Assembly (NCBI GenBank): GCA_016744435.1
Contig: JADGEJ010000024.1
Span: forward strand, 1 to 58,712
From: Lentibacter sp.
GTDB lineage: Bacteria; Pseudomonadota; Alphaproteobacteria; Rhodobacterales; Rhodobacteraceae
Reading direction: 5' to 3'
DNA: 58,712 nt
The notes under the pieces are model-generated. The model had not been told where the DNA came from, did no database searches, and worked only from the letters and a program-made list of their open reading frames with translations. This document shows positions 56,445 through 58,712 of this stretch, piece by piece. Position 1 is the stretch's first letter; every line of letters starts with the position of its first letter. Made by a program: the position numbers and the translations under genes.

Positions 56445-57851
56445 ATGTTATCCATTTTGACAGCCATTTTCGGCGCCGCGGCCATGGGCGGGTTTTTCAT
56501 GGGGTCTGAAGGCGACGACACGATCGAAGGCAGCGCTGGTGATGACATTGTCATGGGCCTAGGCGGCGACGACGTGATCACCGGGGCCGAGGGCGACGAC
56601 GCTTTGATGGGCCAAGACGGCCAAGACATGCTGATCGGCGGCACAGGCAACGACGGTCTATATGGCGGCGCCGATGCCGATACGCTTGAGGGCGGCGAAG
56701 GCGATGACGAGATGCTCGGCGGCGCGGGCCAAGACATGCTCACAGGTGGTGCAGGCAACGACCTTATGTTTGGCAACGGCGACAGCGACGAAGGCGCGCT
56801 GCTTGGCCTGAGTGGCGACACGCTTGATGGCGGCGCGGGCGACGATGTCATGAGCGGCTCGTTTGGCGACGACGTCATGCTTGGCGGCGAAGGCAACGAC
56901 TTGATTGAATCGTTCATGGGCGATGACAGCCTTTCTGGCGGCGCGGGCGATGACGGCATCGTCAGCTTTCACGGAGATAACACTGTCTCAGGCGGCGAAG
57001 GCGACGATGTCATCAAGCTTGGTGACGGCGACGACTTGGTCGATGGCGGTGCGGGCGATGATTACATGTACGTTGGTGACGGCGCTGACACGGTGACTGG
57101 CGGCCTCGGCAACGATCGCGTTATTGCGGGCGACGGTGGCGCGGTGATCGAAACAGGCGAAGGCGATGACAAAGTCAGTGCGGGTGCTGGCGCCGTCGTC
57201 GACACAGGCGCTGGCAACGACTCCGTGGGTGTACGCGGCGCCAGCCTTGTTAAAACAGGGCTTGGTGACGACAGAATCGGAGTGCGAGGTGGTGGTGTAA
57301 CCTTGGTTGAAGCCGGTGACGGCGATGATATAATCTTTGGCAGGCTTGACACGGGCGGCGCCGCGACACTTTCTGGCGGCGCGGGTGACGACACTATCTA
57401 CAACACCGGCAGCATAAACCCTGCTTTTAATATTGATGTTCGCATTGAAGGTGGCGAAGGCAATGATCTCATTATCGGTACTGGTGATGTATTCGGCGGC
57501 GAAGGCGACGATACGATCTCAAGCTCAGGGTACAGCGCCGACATCCTTGAAGGCGGCGAAGGCTCTGACAAGTTTATGCTCAACGAGCGCAGCAGCTACC
57601 CGGAAGGCTCGTTTGACACGATCACCGACTTTGAGCCAAGCGAAGACGCTCTGGCGATCATTACCTCTGGCAATGCGGGCCTGGGCGACGATGACGTCGA
57701 AGACCTGCACTTTAACGAGATCACGACGGCCAATGGCACAGCGCTTGAGCTGTCTGTCGACATTGGCGGAACCATCGTGAAAGTCGCTGAGCTGTCGGGC
57801 CTGACAATGGCAGACGCACCTGACATTCAGCTTGAACTGCTCGCAAGTTAA
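56445..57851 (+). CDS. RTX-type calcium-binding repeat protein
   Basis: A 468-residue acidic protein. A short hydrophobic start (LSILTAIFGAAAMGGFFMG) is followed from residue 24 to about 370 by glycine/aspartate nonapeptides of the form GGxGxD, roughly two dozen, that bind calcium in a beta-roll. The C-terminal 90 residues (ITDFEPSEDALAIIT and following) resemble the end domain of serralysin-type and other type I secreted proteins, likely the secretion signal. No enzymatic domain and no type I secretion genes are near. GGGGG lies 6 nt before the ATG. Confidence 0.92.
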   Translation: MLSILTAIFGAAAMGGFFMGSEGDDTIEGSAGDDIVMGLGGDDVITGAEGDDALMGQDGQDMLIGGTGNDGLYGGADADTLEGGEGDDEMLGGAGQDMLTGGAGNDLMFGNGDSDEGALLGLSGDTLDGGAGDDVMSGSFGDDVMLGGEGNDLIESFMGDDSLSGGAGDDGIVSFHGDNTVSGGEGDDVIKLGDGDDLVDGGAGDDYMYVGDGADTVTGGLGNDRVIAGDGGAVIETGEGDDKVSAGAGAVVDTGAGNDSVGVRGASLVKTGLGDDRIGVRGGGVTLVEAGDGDDIIFGRLDTGGAATLSGGAGDDTIYNTGSINPAFNIDVRIEGGEGNDLIIGTGDVFGGEGDDTISSSGYSADILEGGEGSDKFMLNERSSYPEGSFDTITDFEPSEDALAIITSGNAGLGDDDVEDLHFNEITTANGTALELSVDIGGTIVKVAELSGLTMADAPDIQLELLAS

Positions 57852-58588
57852 CTGCCAACTTCACCAAAGGGCGCAAACGGCAGCACCTCTTTGCGCCCTT
57901 TGTGAAAGACAGCAACAGTGCCCGCCGCTTGCGCCTGCCAGCCCTCCTCGCCCTCAACCAGCGGCTCGGAGACCACAGCCCAGCCTTGGTGGCTTGCGCT
58001 CCAGCGGTGGTAGAGCGTCGGGGCTTTGTCGTCAGAGGCATAGCGAAAGGCATAGAGCCTCTCACCGTCACTTAACGCAGCTGCAAAGCGCATGTGTGGT
58101 GTGCTACCCTTAACGCGTGCCAGCGCTTCGAGCTGCCCAACGGCCTTGGAGATGGCCCCTATACGGTCGCTCTCAAGCCCCTCGCCGAGGGCAATCAGAA
58201 ACAGTGCCTCGCTGTCTGTCGCGCCCTTACGGTGCGCATAAAGCGCTTCAGGGATCATCATATCAGCCGATTTGCGAAAGCTCTCAAAGCCGCCGATCTG
58301 CCCGTTATGCATGAAGCTAAAGCGCCCATGCGTGAACGGATGACAATTGTTGCGGCTGATGGCCGTGCCGGTTGAGGCCCGCACATGCGCTAGGAAGGCA
58401 TGCGCCTTCACCTGTTCGGCCAAGGAGCGCAGGTTCGGGTCAGACCAAGCCGGGAAAACATCACGGTAAAGGCCCGGCTCGGGGCGCGAAGTATACCACG
58501 CCAGCCCAAACCCGTCGGCGTTGATGGATGTCTTGCACTCGTCTGCCGCACGCGACTGCACAATCAGCGAGTGGTTCGGGCCGCTCAC
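57848..58588 (-). CDS. Class II glutamine amidotransferase (YafJ-like), 5' end lost
   Basis: The open frame from a GTG at 58588 gives 246 residues with NADGFGLAWY, AHVRASTGTAISRNNCHPF and FMHNGQIGGF, the class II amidotransferase core. Homology continues upstream in frame to LGAPIFLEELV (58618) and perhaps to a Trp at 58628-58630, then meets TAA at 58631-58633. Intact relatives begin MCRW, with Cys2 as the nucleophile. That codon is absent here, so the protein cannot have normal glutaminase activity. Its 3' end overlaps the RTX gene stop by 4 nt. Confidence 0.8.
   Translation of the reverse strand: MSGPNHSLIVQSRAADECKTSINADGFGLAWYTSRPEPGLYRDVFPAWSDPNLRSLAEQVKAHAFLAHVRASTGTAISRNNCHPFTHGRFSFMHNGQIGGFESFRKSADMMIPEALYAHRKGATDSEALFLIALGEGLESDRIGAISKAVGQLEALARVKGSTPHMRFAAALSDGERLYAFRYASDDKAPTLYHRWSASHQGWAVVSEPLVEGEEGWQAQAAGTVAVFHKGRKEVLPFAPFGEVGS
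57866..57901 (+). terminator. Terminator of the RTX gene embedded in the amidotransferase coding end
   Basis: AAAGGGCGCAAA (57866-57877) pairs perfectly over 12 bp with TTTGCGCCCTTT (57890-57901), loop 12 nt. It lies inside the last codons of the convergent amidotransferase gene, so the same DNA serves as coding sequence and as hairpin. Confidence 0.7.
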
Positions 58589-58630
58589 CAGCTCTTCCAG
58601 AAAAATCGGCGCGCCTAGGGTCAGGACCCA

Positions 58631-58712
58631 TTAATCCTGCATCTCTGGCGTCAAATCCGCGAAATATCAGGGGGTTGGTGCGCGCCGGGCATAGTGGTTC
58701 TATTCCCAAGCG
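58631..58712. other. Sequence of unknown origin replacing the amidotransferase 5' end
   Basis: These 82 bases do not continue the amidotransferase frame or any frame I recognise. The junction contains the short palindrome GGGTCAGGACCC (58618-58629). This may be the end of an inserted element or a rearrangement point; the window ends before it can be identified. Confidence 0.4.

Noticed and set aside
58461-58709. An 82-codon minus-strand frame across the right edge
   Set aside because: It runs out of frame through the amidotransferase coding sequence and has low-complexity Arg/Ala/Pro composition. It is a shadow frame.

Overview
The window comes from an alphaproteobacterium of the Rhodobacterales, most likely the Roseobacter group. 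The suf operon is headed by a Rhodobacter-type IscR that lacks the cluster cysteines and sits behind an Irr-like operator. The window also has an lpxD-ACP-ketosynthase trio, a class II DAHP synthase, a monomeric isocitrate dehydrogenase, an IalB protein, a PAS_5-type protein, a LuxR solo and RTX repeats. There is no phage or plasmid backbone and no CRISPR array. Most genes are chromosomal housekeeping genes in short, tightly coupled operons.

Layout. 1-6.7 kb: the start of hemB, a small membrane protein, mfd and a GNAT acetyltransferase, then a convergent operon of an alpha/beta hydrolase, a 79-residue protein and an HD hydrolase. 6.7-17.2 kb: the iron-sulfur assembly operon iscR, desulfurase, sufB, five unrelated small genes, sufC, sufD, two membrane proteins and sufS. 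A tRNA-Arg(CCG) follows, then an opposing PhyH-type dioxygenase and GSCFA pair. 20-29 kb: rlmN, two tiny paralogous genes, an amidase, a DUF882 peptidase, an L,D-transpeptidase, lpxD-acp-fabF and ialB. 29.1-29.6 kb: an apparently empty gap that holds two tandem minus-strand small-RNA candidates. 29.6-37.5 kb: a HerA-like ATPase, a sugar dehydrogenase with its middle deleted, a GlxA-type regulator, DAHP synthase, a PAS protein, yicC, gmk and a gamma carbonic anhydrase. 37.5-38.9 kb: a decaying stretch in which a divergent LysR-gcdH pair has collapsed onto a 9-bp tandem repeat. 39-45.4 kb: the LuxR solo, tsf-rpsB, psuK-psuG, a DUF502 protein and 3-hydroxybutyrate dehydrogenase. 45.5-58.7 kb: another minus-strand small-RNA or attenuator candidate, a YejA-like binding protein, arsC-aquaporin, an XRE-cupin regulator divergent from an acyl-CoA ligase, a FrnE-channel-MFS operon, isocitrate dehydrogenase, an RTX protein, and a class II glutamine amidotransferase that has lost its first codons, including the catalytic Cys2.

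How the genes fit together. The clearest functional unit is the suf operon. Two cysteine desulfurases supply sulfur to the SufBCD scaffold. Transcription appears to be set by a promoter whose -10 hexamer lies inside an Irr-type dyad. The envelope genes (L,D-transpeptidase, DUF882 protein, lpxD-acp-fabF) form a second theme.

The most unusual signals are not protein genes. They are three intrinsic terminators that no annotated gene needs, each preceded by a hairpin and promoter-like hexamers. One candidate RNA shows a C-rich anti-Shine-Dalgarno loop like those of alphaproteobacterial cuckoo/CcsR RNAs. No wholly new multi-gene system could be shown. All calls rest on reading the sequence by eye, with no database search.
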